NCBI GenBank assembly: GCA_039000515.1
Contig: JBCFYV010000001.1
Location: forward strand, 37,553,620 to 37,617,619
Source of the DNA: Timema cristinae
Lineage: Eukaryota > Arthropoda > Insecta > Phasmatodea > Timematidae
Length of the DNA stretch: 64,000 nucleotides
Reading direction: 5' to 3'
Shown in pieces: positions 45,334 through 57,684 of the stretch. Under the pieces are notes generated by a model. The model saw only the letters and a list, made by a program, of their open reading frames with translations. It ran no database searches and was not told the origin of the DNA. Made by a program: the position numbers and the translations under genes. Every line of letters starts with the position of its first letter. Positions within the stretch are counted from its first letter, which is position 1.

Positions 45334-45935
45334 GGTGTCAGGAAAACTGCGCCCTCTCATAAATCATCACACGAATAGGTGGGAAAATTGCACCCACACA
45401 ACCTTTTATATCTCACCTAAATAATTTTAACAAGGTCGTGTTGACGCACTTTTCTAACTTTCCTCACGACCTCACCATTTACACTGGCGTGGATCAGTTC
45501 ATCGCATCCTTTTGTTTAGTAGGGTGGGTATTTCAAATAGACTCATCGCACATCATGAGGCCTTCAGGAGGTCAAAGTACATCGATTCATCTCACCTGTC
45601 TCTATGCCTGTTGTTTCGGTTAGGTTAGGTTAGGCTAGGCTAGGTTAGGATTTTTAATTAAATAAAGATTAGTGTGTATCTGCAAGCATTTGATGTGAAC
45701 GTATAAATTTAAGTTACCAAACTAATTATTGACGACCTTTTACTCAGCTTTTTGAATCCAGGCTAGACACTTCAAACACTTTGTTAGGTCCTTGGGCGTA
45801 CTTGTTTTGTAAGTGTGTGAAACAGTGTGTTGGGCACATTTATCTCAATAATGGTGTGATGATTGATAGGAGGGGGGAATTTTCCCCTTTTTTTCTAGGA
45901 AGGCACAACTTACCTGGGCGCAATTTTCCATAATC
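45334..45935. mobile_element. hAT-like non-autonomous DNA transposon
   Basis: 602 bp present in copy B but absent from A and C. Flanked by CTTCTCAAT at 45325-45333 and 45936-45944. Ends: GGTGTCAGGAAAACTGCGCCC and, inverted, GATTATGGAAAATTGCGCCC, sharing a GGAAAAYTGCGCCC inverted repeat. An 8-9-bp target duplication fits hAT. An internal GGAAAATTGCACCC repeats the end motif. It contains a short TTAGG tract. No transposase. Confidence 0.82.
45616..45650 (+). repeat. Interstitial TTAGG-like tract
   Basis: GGTTAGGTTAGGTTAGGCTA then GGCTAGGTTAGG: about six units of the arthropod telomere repeat TTAGG, with two C changes, inside the hAT-like element. It is a short tract, not a telomere. Confidence 0.8.
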
Positions 45936-46300
45936 CTTCTCAATATATGAACAATATATTTTAATGAACTAAAGGTATCTGCCTAAAAACATTGGAAAGG
46001 AAAAAAGTTCGACAAGTACACTCGCAATATATACCGCCTCACACAACTCTAACTGAAAATTTAAACTTCCCACGAACCCACGACATAATATGCAACCAAC
46101 CATGAACTTACGTTTATAAAAAATAAATATTGATAGAGAACATTATATTTCTGATATAGAACTTTTGCAAATCTTTTAAACATACAAAAGAATTGATATA
46201 AAAAATACTACATGCATAACGTTATTCATATATTTAGGGAAAATTTAATAACCAACCCAACACTATTCAAACAAAAAACAATTGCGCATTTATTGAAATA

Positions 46301-46879
46301 CTAGCTTTTACCCGTCGCGGCTTCGCCCGCAATAATTGATAACATCTTTTAATTTTTAACTAAACTGTTTTGGTCATAAATCAAATTTTATTTTTTAATA
46401 TCTATGCGTTTTTCTCAGTTCTAGCTGTAAATAGTTTTGCCGTATTTTAATTTTCACTTTAGAATATTTTGTGATAAAATAAATATATATTATTAAAATT
46501 ATCAATTATAATTTTTAAAAAAAATTTTAGCTTCATAATTAGTAAGATAAATAAATAAGTTAAATAAAAAAATCGAACTACATAGCTAAAATCACATCAT
46601 ATTTGTTATTTATTAGTATGAAACAACGACACGCTAATTGCTATTTACTTTAATTACAAATGATCAAATCACAAATTCTTTAATAACATCGTTTCAATCA
46701 CATTATAATCCTATATTTATTATTATTTAAAATCAAAGGTTGGGAATAGTCCTATATGTTATTCCAGGCCATACTCTATCAACGTACAAAGTTTCATTCG
46801 AATCCGTTCAGCAGTTTTGGCGTGGTAAAGCAACAAACATCCAAACACAAAAACTTTCGTATTTATAATATTAGTAAGA
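46301..46879 (-). mobile_element. Non-autonomous Helitron, private to copy B
   Basis: 579 bp. On the minus strand it starts TCTTACTAATATTATAAATA after an A and ends ...GGGTAAAAGCTAG before a T. The 3' hairpin GCGGGCGAAGCCGC lies just inside the end. Copies A and C lack it and read 'tttattgaaaagtatatatc' across the site. All Helitron criteria are met. The internal 'cgttcagcagttttggcgtg' block is common in insect dispersed repeats. Confidence 0.87.
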
Positions 46880-47843
46880 TATATAATAAAGACGATTAAT
46901 GCTGTGGTTTTATTTTGATCTTATACGTGAAATACTTTACAAATAAAAATAATTTATATCAAGTAACCATGGCAAGTATAGTATCTTAAGTCAAGGGAAA
47001 TTAAATATATACAATATTTTTACATTTATTGTAAATACCAGAAAAAATATAATTTTACTATTATTTTTGAAAATTGTGTGCACATACATTTTGAATAAAA
47101 AATATATAATAAACTACTATAATAATCAGTAAATGAAAATATTCTACATATAAGTGTGTAACACAGCAAATATTAAAATTATTTCTTCCCGAGATGATTT
47201 CTAAATTAAATTCTTAACTAGTCAGGAAATTGACAAAGATACTTTTTTTAAAAATGAAAAAAAATCACATTTTAAAAAAAATAATTTGAGCGTAAACATG
47301 GGAGCTAAATCATAAGTATTGTTTTTAAAATGTTGTAATTCAAAGCTTTTCTATGATTGAATGTAAAAAAGCATATTTATTTTGTTGAAACAAACAACCT
47401 TAATTTCAAAAGAATAAAACTTTACAAAGCTATTAAATAATAACTACCATTAAATTTAAGCATGTTAGTAATACACGCTTTGTTAAACATTTGTGGGGGT
47501 TCTCCGCTAAACTAATATTCTTACAAACTTTTGGTCCGACAATCACGTGAAAATATTATAATATGAAAAAATAATTGGACATTTAAAACATTTTATATCA
47601 AAGCACAACGGGGCTCTTAATAATGATTTATTAAAGCTATGATGATAGGCGACTATTAAGAATAGTTTGAAATCATATTTAAAGGAAAGAAAGTTATAAA
47701 TAATATAAAATATAAGGATATTTAGAGGTTACAAACATTTGTTTTGCGTAAATAGTAATGTGGTAGAATTGTTTACTGCATTAAATACTAGTTTCTGACA
47801 TATTTTTTATTTAATTTAAACTTTGAATTCGTATATTTTTCAG

Positions 47844-47957
47844 ATTGTTGGAGCAGTGACTACCTACTTAATTATCTTGATCCAGTTTTACTTATCTTCA
47901 AGAAAATCAAATGGGATACCCAATGTAGACAATTCTTTGATGGGCGATAGTGAATAA
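47844..47957 (+). pseudogene. Copy B: last exon of Gr II homolog
   Basis: After 'tatttttcag' reads IVGAVTTYLIILIQFYLSSR then KSNGIPNVDNSLMGDSE and TAA: the receptor signature is unchanged. The tail is out of frame with that of copy A. Without its other exons it is a stranded exon. Confidence 0.88.
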
Positions 47958-48330
47958 AATATAACCTCACCTCAGGACTTTTGAAACTAGTTCCTTCAAG
48001 TAATTTACAAGAAACAATCTTGGTCAAGATAGTAAAAATGGATGAATATTTATCGGAACTAAAAGAGTGAAACGAACATTATGAATGCCATAGTTTAAGT
48101 TAGTTGTCATTGAAATCTAAACTTCATAGACCAATTTATGAATCAAACGTATACCGTGGGACTTTCGTGAAATTTAACTTGTAGGCTGTGTTTCGAAATA
48201 CAATCTTAAAACTTAAGGGTGGAATCACAATATATGGTAGATTACGATCGTGAAAATTGATAAATATAGTAAATCAATAGCACTCTGAAATGTGTATAAT
48301 GAACTGTTATTGGGTGTCATAAAGAGGAAT

Positions 48331-48840
48331 TCAAAGTCTGGAAATACTGCAAAAGAATTCTTGTCTGGATATTTTGTAAATAACAAAGTCTTTGACAGTT
48401 ATCAAACCATTGGTATTTTTATCTTAATGGTTTGGTCCTTCTACGTTTATAGATATAAAAATAAATGGTATTGAAATGTTTTATGTATAGACTCTTTGCA
48501 ACAATAAGTACTATTAGATTTTGGCTATGGGCAACTTCGTACTTTATGTCACTCAATAATAAAACATCAGCTATGCCTGGACTTATTATAACCAGGGTGT
48601 ATTTCTTTGCAAATATATCTATTTACTTCTCAAGATCTGTTTATAAGTAAAGGATGAATTTATTGATAAATAAAATATACACTTTTAACAATACATTATC
48701 AATTTATCTCTGTCCATACAAATAAATGTTTTCATTAAATATTGGTTTGGTTTGTATTATAATTACTTTACCAGTAGTAAAATTGATTTGGTATTTTATT
48801 TTTCATAAATATTCGGTTTTGGAACAAAGAAAAATTTATC
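48331..48840 (+). pseudogene. Copy B: truncated Gr I exon 1
   Basis: In changing frames it contains LFATISTIRFWLWATSYFMS, LNNKTSAM, LIITRVYFFANISIYFSR, and near 48740 NIGLVCII.LPVVKLIW, all matching Gr I exon 1. At NIGLVC it lacks the extra A found in Gr I, which identifies the Gr I change as an insertion. It has stops (e.g. after SRSVYK) and ends abruptly at about 48835. Confidence 0.85.
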
Positions 48841-48967
48841 TTGTGTGTGTGTGATTTAAAATATGTAGACATTGATGAGTATTTGAGGACAACAGCTATA
48901 TAAAACTAATGTAAATCTAAATATAATGAGTATTAAATGTCTTAAAATGAATTATACTTTTTTTCAG

Positions 48968-49033
48968 ATTGTGGATGCAGTGACGTCGTATTTAGTCATA
49001 ATGATACAATTTCATATATCACAAAATAAATAA
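48968..49033 (+). pseudogene. Copy B: last exon of Gr I homolog
   Basis: After 'tttttttcag' reads IVDAVTSYLVIMIQFHISQN, K, TAA: open, same length as Gr I exon 4, with the signature kept as TSYLVIMIQF. It follows the exon 1 relic after only about 130 bp, so exons 2 and 3 were deleted. Confidence 0.88.
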
Positions 49034-50870
49034 ATTGGGGTGTGGGGAATATTTACTTAAAATGTATGTATATTTGTTCACCGTTTCTTTCAAACCTTAT
49101 GGCGTTTCTGCATATTTACACTAATTTTATAGAGATGAGCTGAATAAGGTATAGTTTAAAATAAATTTATTCAAATATACGTGGAGGAAAAGAGGAAACA
49201 ATTTATGAATATCCACTATTAGTAGGCCTATACCCAAACCAGTTTTGAGATTAAACTATTCCATCACCGGAATCAAATTTAATTTTAGAATGTATAAAGA
49301 ACTTTTGTTAAAAAAAATCATCACTATGCTAAAAAATATAATGAATTGAACATATTATATTTTATATTAATATAGCAATAATAATAGTTTAGTAAAATTA
49401 TTAATAATATATTTGTATATTGTATATATTTAATAATGCTTATAACTTGTATAAAATACCAATATTTGTGTATTAGAATTACAGATTTGCTACTCATGTG
49501 CAAACCCCATCGATAGCTACCCAAATTTCAAACTATATCTCTGGTTAGTCAGATTCTAAAGCTCAAATTTCTCAAATACAAGTGAAGTCTATATAATAAT
49601 TAGTAGCATCCCTGAATGACATGAAGTCTAGAGGTATTGATTTTTCAAACTGTAATATATTAGATGTGGAAGAACAAAGTTTTTTTATTATTGATTAACA
49701 CTATTTTTATGTAGTTAATCAATTAAGTTTAGGGTTTTTAATATGATTAATATTTTCATAAGACATTGTTCCTGTCGACTTTCCACTTAAATAAATTTAT
49801 TGTTTTTGAAAGTTAATAGAATAAATATAAACACATTAGGTTGATTAAAGTTTATAATGGTTTGAGGAGTGTTAATTTTTGATTTTGAATCGTAGTTATA
49901 ATAAAGAATATTTAAAAACATGTGATCCAAGATTTATAAAAATCAATATTCGATGTCTTATGAACTAATGGTTGAATAAGTAAACACATCAAATTGTTTT
50001 ATCTGTTTACTAGGAAACGTATTTATAATATTTGTTTGATGGTGTCTCTTAAATTATTTATAAATATCCTTTCACGCAAATGAATATACTTTTCCCCTAA
50101 AATTTACTTATTTCATCTTTAACCCTATGATGTAAATGTTCGCAATGCCCAAACGGGTAGTAAGACTTTAATAATATATTAATATTTGTATATTCAGAAC
50201 GACACAAAATGTTATATAAATTAAAATATTTTTTCCTTAATTATATATGTATGTTGTATAACTTATTTTTTGTGTCAGTTTTTACATCAGGTGAACTAAA
50301 TATTAAAATAATGTTTTTTGTTTTCATATCATTATCTCTTAAAGGAGAACCATATTGTAAACTTATACATTAATCTACTATTATTGTCAATAATGAGTTA
50401 ATTAAGATGCACTCAATTTAGTCAAACGTTGAAAAGATTACTAAATAATTATTCAATACTAAATATTTTCTATGCTATAATGAGAGAACCTTCTTAAATA
50501 CATCTTTATTTCAATTTGAATTTCATTCCTTTGTTCAAATAATTAAAGGCGTCTTATCTAAATAATTGTTTAGCTATGTTAGCTAGATATTTAGCTCACT
50601 GATATGTATAGTGAAGTAGGTTACATAATGATGAGATTCATACCCTTTACTCATCAAAATACATAGTTAATATAATCAAATCACTTAGAGTATGGTGGGC
50701 AGGAAATGCAAGGTGAATAGGATACTCTAGACCCTTACTCAGGTTCTTGACTGGAAAATCAAATGGGAAGAGACTATTGGAAATACCTAGTGACGAATGG
50801 GAAGATAACATAAGATTTAACCTGAATGAGATAGGGTGTAAAATGGTGGACTGGATAGAACTAGATTGAG
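49034..50870. other. AT-rich sequence right of copy B
   Basis: No gene seen. A SINE family 2 relic at about 50060-50172 keeps the tail 'cgcaatgcccaaacgggtag' and 'taagac'. The last 170 bp are transitional to the satellite that follows, with single diverged units. Confidence 0.5.
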
Positions 50871-51960
50871 ATATATATAGTGTGTAATGAGGTGGACTTA
50901 ATATAACTTGCTCAAGAGAGGGATAGGGTATAATGAAATGGGCTAGATAGAATTAGATTAAGTTGGAGCTAGGGTGTAATGAGATGGACTGGATAGAACT
51001 ATATTGAGATAGGTGAATGAGGTGGATTTAATATAACTTGCTCAAGAGAGGGGTAGGGTATAATGAGATGGGCTAGATAGAATTAGATTAAGTTGGAGCT
51101 AGGGTGTAATGAGATGGACTGGATAGAACTATATTGAGATAGGTGAATGAGGTGGATTTAATATAACTTGCTCAAGAGAGGGTAGGTATAATGAGATGGG
51201 TGGATAGAATTAGATTAAGTTGGAGCTAGGTGTAATGAGATGGACTGGATAGAACTATATTGAATAGGTGAATGAGGTGGATTTAATATAACTTGCTCAA
51301 GAGAGGGGTAGGGTATAATGAGATGGGCTAGATAAATTAGATTAAGTTGGAGCTAGGGTGTAATGAGATGGACTGGATAGAACTATATTGAGATAGTGAA
51401 TGAGTGGATTTAATATAACTTGCTCAAGAGAGGGGTAGGGTATAATGAGATGGGCTAGATAGAATTAGATAAGTTGGAGCTAGGGTGTAATGAGATGGAC
51501 TGGATAGAACTATATTGAAATAGGTGAATGAGGTGGATTTAATATAACTTGCTCAAGAGAGGGTAGGTATAATGAGATGGGCTAGATAGAATTAGATTAA
51601 GTTGGAGCTAGGGTGTAATGAGATGGACTGGATAGAACTATATTGAGATAGGTGATATGAGGTGGATTTAATATAACTGCTCAAGAGAGGGTAGGGTATA
51701 ATGAGATGGGCTAGATAGAATTAGATTTAAGTTGGAGCTAGGGTGTAATGAGATGGACTGGATAGAACTATATTGAGATAGGTGAATGAGGTGGATTTAA
51801 TATAACTTGCTCAAGAGAGGGTAGGGTATAATGAGATGGGCTGGATAGAATTAGATTAAGTTGAGCTAGGGTGTAATGAAATTGTCAGTATAGAAATGGC
51901 TCTAGATAGTTATAGGGTCTAATGAGATGGACTGGGTATAACCAGCTCAAGATATATATA
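50871..51960. repeat. Satellite with higher-order repeat of about 126-128 bp
   Basis: About seven and a half tandem copies of a 126-128-bp unit (starts of 'gggta(g)ggtataatgagatggg' at about 50924, 51053, 51180, 51305, 51432, 51559, 51689, 51818). Each unit is made of three related sub-units of 40-46 bp: TATAATGAGATGGGCTAGAT.., TGTAATGAGATGGACTGGAT.. and TGAATGAGGTGGATTTAATA... Copies differ mostly by single-base losses in G runs. The borders decay into isolated sub-units on both sides. Confidence 0.93.
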
Positions 51961-52859
51961 GGATGTAATGAGGTTGACTGGATAGAACTAGATCAAAAAA
52001 GATAGAGGGTGTAATTTTATAAGTGTGTCAATAAAATGTATAGTTTTTAATTACATAGATTAAGTAGTTAATATATTAAATACAGGTTGTGTCAATTTAA
52101 GTGGGAATTAACTCGGGTATGTATTTAAGACCTAAAAACTGCACATAAGGTGCATTTGAACATTCTATCCTACGTTCGATAGTTCCAAAGATAATACCTT
52201 AAAAGTTTCTTATAAATATGTTAATAGCTCTATTTGATACACCCCTATAGCTACACATATCCGCCTCTGTATCAACAATGATACGTAACTTACAAGAGGT
52301 TCGAACCTAGAGCTAATAACAATTACAACAGAAACTAGGAAGGTCATGTATAAGATAATTAGTTCTTTACATTTTTGTGTTTTTTGAGATCTGCTATCAA
52401 CACACATATTACTGCCACTTAAATTAATACACCAACTATATATAAAAAACCCACCACAACATTAGTAAATTTCTACTACACTGCTCTACAGCTGTATGAA
52501 ATCCATACACCACTAGTAAACATGATTATTACCTCCAGAATAAATGTTAGCTGTTATTAGTACATTTTTTTGTGTGTGTCTTTGAATGAATTTAAAAATT
52601 TCAAATTACGTCACAGGTTTGGAATGTAAAGGTTTTCGTGTTACACCGTAATGTGTATTATCTTACTTCGTTTAAGTGGAAGGATAAGGATCTTGATGTG
52701 TCATGTGACCCACAGTGTAGTTGTTACATGTAAACAAATAATTAAATTACAATAAAACATAACACTGACTAGATTCATTACCATGTAGTTTTCGCATTTG
52801 CCAAAAGATGGCATTAATGTGTATGGAGAGTCGTTGTTTTACTGCATTTATGCTCATAC
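51961..52859. other. AT-rich intergenic sequence
   Basis: No frame or repeat recognised; at 52210-52407 an open minus-strand frame of 65 codons has no recognisable family. Confidence 0.4.
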
Positions 52860-54620
52860 AATATCTCTTTCAGTTACAGAGAGACAGCTTAGCGTGAGTG
52901 GTTGATCTGAATTTATATGGAGAGTATTTTTATCTTCTGGTTTTCCTACCAATGTATTGCTAACGCTGAATAAAATTAAGTGTTTTATCCACCCTGAAAA
53001 TTTCTGCTATCTGTGTGATAGGCTTACAACTAAAAATCTAAGCAAGCAAAACTTCAGCAATTTTAAATGTTTTTTTATTGCGATAAATGGCTAAAATATG
53101 AAAACTGGACTCCAAATATAAGATTTATTAGCTGCACAATTAAACTTATTATGTGGCTAACTGAGAAACTAAAAAATATTACTTTAGATGAATCTATAGT
53201 GTGGCGAGAGCCACGTAACCACGTTTATTATTTCCATTTCTGTGTGACAAAAATATCAGGGATACAAAAAATAAAATCAATCACAGTTTCAACTATTCTA
53301 ACATATTTTCTGCAATAAGGCCGGCTCCACATAGTGAAGGCCTGCACGTTCCAATCCCCTCCAAATTAATGTGGTGAAGAAATCCATTATGAACATTGTG
53401 TAGATGAATGTTCTGCAAACTATACTGATCCATCCACTTCTAAGGATTTGGATTTCAATTCGGAAACTAATGACACGCTAAATTTAAATAATTAATAATA
53501 TTTGAATAGCTTAGTTCAGTTCGTGACCTAAAGTTAACCAAGGATCAATCTGAAATTCTTGGTTCTTGGTTTCAGCAATTAAAATTACTTGAAGCTTGAA
53601 TTAAATAACATTGTATCAACAAAGAATTGGAGTGTATTTCAAATATGTCACTGTGGAGGAAATTATAGAGAAGAATTTACTGGCCTTACAAAAGAATTAG
53701 GCATTTAATATGGTCCTAACGAATGATGCATCTTATTTATCGAAGCGTTAAAATTAAGTTTGAAAGCAGCTCTAATTAAGAGTGGGAAGAGATATTTATA
53801 AATTCACGTAATTCATGTCACTGACTTAAAACAAACCAATTATTAATATATGTTAAATATTCTGTATGGATTATAATACCAAGACTACTCTTGGATTGTC
53901 TGTAGTGATTTTAAGGTTATTAGAAAACTTGCAGGCTTACAACAAGTTTTCACAAAATCTGATTTTCTCTCTCTATGTTCAGGAAGCAACAATTAATTTT
54001 ATTGTGTAACAATAGGGAAAATTAATTGAGTATTTACCAAGGAGAATTAATACAACTATGTTCCACTGGTTGAATCAGAAAATTTATCTTCCACCATTAC
54101 ATAAAGATGGTTGAATAAAGAAATTAGTAAATGCCTAAGATAAAAAAAAGAAAATAGACTCAAATATCTTGCGAGAGTTTTTATCAATATAACAGACGCT
54201 AAATTAAAGAATCGTCCTTGCTTCCCAAAAAAATGTGACTAGTTTTTAACGAAGCTACAGGTCACTAAAGTAACATCTTGGCTTTAGTTTAGATCAGTTA
54301 TGCATGAATTTCTTGAAAACAAGAAAGAAAACAATTTTACATATCTGTTGTCAACTTTTCTAACAATACTACACATTATGGGCTGCTGATTGACTTTGAA
54401 AATTAATTTTATACTTTCATTTTTTTTTAACCTAGAATTTGTAAGTGATACTCAAGAGTAACGCTTTCATCAGGACATATGGATGACGTAAGAGAGCTAT
54501 TACCGCAATGATGGAAGATAACTTGTGGTTTTATAAGAGGGAATGCAAAACGTACTATTATAAATAAATATCAGGGGCAATCATTTTAGTAGAATAGAAT
54601 GCACATATTACCTATAAGAT
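52860..54620 (+). pseudogene. Relic of an arthropod multi-copy gene of unknown function
   Basis: Pieces in several plus-strand frames, in this order: FIHPENFCYLCDRLTTKNLS near 52990; VWREPRNHVYYFHFCVTKIS near 53200; LTKDQSEILGS-like near 53540; and near 54460 'SDTQE*RFHQDI' with 'RNDGR' after it. I recall this order of motifs from a large, transposon-like family of uncharacterised arthropod proteins (a Cys-rich start, then a long middle, then an ERFHQDI block near the end). The recollection cannot be checked here. This copy has many stops and frameshifts and cannot code. Confidence 0.6.
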
Positions 54621-54725
54621 AACATAATTAATGTAAATGTTTTATTTTAACATGAAAAGTGTTATTGATAAATATTGAATACAATATATATATAGGATAA
54701 TTATTTGTCTGTTAATAAAAATTAG

Positions 54726-55031
54726 GGTGACCTGGTGGTCTAGGGGTAAGGTGTCAGACTTCTGTGCTGGCGGCCGGGGTTCAATCCTCGGTCCCGGCAC
54801 AGATTTATCTGATTACCAAACCCTTCCTACACCTCTGACAAGACATCTTGTGAATGTGTGGAATGCCAGGTCACCACCGTGGTTCAGATTCCACGTTAAG
54901 CTGTAGGTCCTTCATTTCATCTCACAATCACCCTACCATTACACATTAGCGTAAGTGCGTATAACCCGAACGGGTAGTAAGAAGCGGTGCTAATTAATAA
55001 TAATAATAATAATTAATAATAATAATAATAA
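54726..55031 (+). repeat. SINE family 1, full length
   Basis: GGTGACCTGGTGGTCTAGGG head, B box GGGGTTCAATCCTCGG, body, tail 'acccgaacgggtagtaagaa', (TAA)n. The most complete and least eroded SINE here, so relatively young. Confidence 0.9.
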
Positions 55032-55822
55032 AAAAAATAGTAATTCATTGTCATTTTAAATTTGAGTATATATTTTTATTTGACGCGGTGAAGAAAAATT
55101 ATTGACATTTTTGGAATATACATATCAATTTTCTTTAGATCAGCCATTTATGTCCCAAAGGTATGAACAATTTTTTTATTGTTGAATAATGATAAGTAAA
55201 ACACTTTTTATTTTTAAATATATTTATATCATCGCAAAAATTTAATAGTTGTATAGTCATAAAATTGTTATTTTAAAAAATATCCAAATTTTGGTTTTAT
55301 GCACTACATACATACATATTTATGAGTCAATTATCATTCTTATGGTAGATAAAATTAGAACAATGCAATTAGCGTTATATCAAATGACGTTAATTATCAA
55401 AACCATTTTCTAAATTAAAGAGACATAGTTTATTCGTTCAAAAGGTTAGTTGTCTAAAAATGTAAGTTTTTCACTCTAAGTGAAGTCACTAAACATTAAT
55501 ATTTCTTTGAAAATGAAAGAAACACCAGGTATTTTCACAGAAATGATACATTTAGTTTATATTTCAATATTATTCGGTGTTGTTATTTATCTGATAGAAA
55601 AAAAAAGCTCAGGAAATACAAACGTTTAGCGCAAGGTTTTTCTTTATATATAGCTTCATGGTGATACTGTGTTTACTATAGTTTGAAGTGTATAGTGGGG
55701 TATACTATATGTGTTTGACTGACAAAAATCTGACATACAATTTGAATCAAATTACACATCTACTTATGTATGTGGCGGCAAATGTATATATTCACTTCTC
55801 AAATTTTGTATTTGGGTGACGT
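55032..55822. other. AT-rich sequence 5' of Gr III
   Basis: No features recognised. Confidence 0.4.
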
Positions 55823-56068
55823 ATGGATGTGTTGACTTACCACATCTATACATATGATTGCAAACATGACAGCTTTTCATGTTTCTGTACTAAAGCCTTT
55901 TGTATTTTAGTTCTTGGAATGTGTACTGTAATTATTTGGCCAGAAATATTTTTTATATTCAAACTACTTTTAAGTGATGATATTTTGGATAAACTGACCC
56001 AACCTGAGACAATACCTGAGACTAAATTAATGACATTACTTACAGTTCATTGCAATTTATCTGTTTAG
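55823..56068 (+). CDS. Unassigned open frame upstream of Gr III
   Basis: 81 codons with Cys-rich start and a hydrophobic stretch (CILVLGMCTVIIWPEIFFIF). Its position would suit the N-terminal half of Gr III, but I cannot match it to the N-termini of Gr I, II or IV. It may be an older receptor piece or chance. Confidence 0.25.
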   Translation: MDVLTYHIYTYDCKHDSFSCFCTKAFCILVLGMCTVIIWPEIFFIFKLLLSDDILDKLTQPETIPETKLMTLLTVHCNLSV

Positions 56069-57298
56069 ATAATCTTATTTGTGGGAAATATTTAAATTTG
56101 AAATTAAATAAGTTTTCAATGAAATTGATTCCATTAAATTCTTTAAAAAGAATTTAAAAACATAGACTAGGGAATAGCAAAATTTAACAGGTTCCCAAAA
56201 CATCTGATGTCCAGAATGAAGTCATCTTATCCACAGAGGAAGTAATAAGATTACTTAAAATGTACAACGAAATATGTGTCAATGCCCAATTTACCAAACA
56301 AATACTTTCTTTTGAAATCCTTATGTTTGTCACATTTAAATTTATAGGGTTACTAGTGGACCCGACAGACGTTGCCCTGCCCGAACATTGGCTTTTCATT
56401 TGGGTGGCATAATTGATTTCGATAATAAAACAAACACTATGTGATCATGCACAATTACAAATTCACAATGAACTCCAATTAGTGAGTTACACAAATATTA
56501 AAAATTCAGGGTTTGTCAAGACAACATACAAAATTAAACATATTTTTTTTCCTCAAAATCAACTATATTGAGACAATAGTACATTACAAATACTTTGTTT
56601 CACAGTAATCGAAATGCTTTCCCATTCCGTCTGTCTGTTTCTGAAACTAATAAATTTTACTTAGAATAGGAACTGCTAGACACTTATACATACATGGTAT
56701 CCATTATTAAAAATAATAATATATGGAATAGTGATCCCAACAATTTTTGGAATTTCGCCCACAACTCCACAAATATCAGCTGTATCGAAAAAAATTGCGA
56801 AGCTTGCTTACAAATTTGTATGCCGGGTACAGCTAATTTTATTTTATTGACATACCTTCAAATATGACAAATGTCAAATTACTTTTTAATTAATTCTATT
56901 TTCATAGTGCAAAACATATATTGTTTAGGGCCTAGAACCTTTACGGGCTTAAGAAGAAAAATTTCATATATACGTACCATCTAAATAGTATGTACTTGTT
57001 GTACGAAGTACATACTATTTCGATGATACGTACAGTCAGCTGCATAGAAACCTCACCACCTCTTATACATAAGGTTGTGATGTTATAAAAACGGTCCGAC
57101 AAAATCAATAAAGTTAGTTTTGTTTTTATCTTAATGCGAGTTGATGAACAATGTTTTTCGTATAATCCTTGAGGTGTATAAATGAACAGATTGATGTGTA
57201 ATCTAGTTAATCAACGATATTAATTTTTGTTTGAAGACACGTGCAGTGATATCATGGCGATGCATTCTGTTTGACCTGGCAATAACAAAATGTTAATT

Positions 57299-57600
57299 TC
57301 ATCTCAGTTGGGATTGCACGTAAATGTAATGAATAAATCTGGTCGGCCGCACGAGCGCATGAAAGTCATGGCATCTTGAATGTATTCTTGCATATGACGC
57401 GGCTACCAATATATGATGATGAAAGAATATATGCGGTAACGATGTCATTGCTATTAGTGGTTCCATCAACGTTACCGACGTTACCGACAATGGGAAATCA
57501 CGCAAATGAATGTACTCCTCAGAACGCAGCTTCGCTTGATTATACCTGATGTGCCGTAATCGCTCGCTTTCAATTTTCGGATACATATCAACGATGAGTT
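57299..57600 (-). pseudogene. Helitron replicase relic, middle part
   Basis: YPKIESERLRHIRYNQAKLR then SEEYIHLRD matches the segment after the Helitron N domain. Further on, in another frame, ILSSSYIGS recalls the block before the Rep motifs. Broken by frameshifts. Confidence 0.75.
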
Positions 57601-57684
57601 GATGAAACAGCTGGAGGCATCAGAGAATGTTGTTGTCTTCATTGGCATGAATCATCAACCGATATGCGTAGAAGTTCATCGCGC

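Larger units (their letters stand above)
43641..49035 (-). repeat. Copy B of the Gr II/Gr I segment (inverted, diverged)
   Basis: The reverse complement follows 31430 down to about 26170 of copy A, then jumps to about 21830-21714. It holds SINE families 3 and 2, the Gr II intron, the Gr II last exon, the N-terminal part of Gr I and the Gr I last exon. Divergence from A is clear (many substitutions and indels). Two insertions are private to B: a hAT-like element (45334-45935) and a Helitron (46301-46879). Confidence 0.88.

Noticed and set aside
45616..45650. True telomere or telomere fusion
   Set aside because: Only about six units, two with changes, and fully contained in a short transposon.
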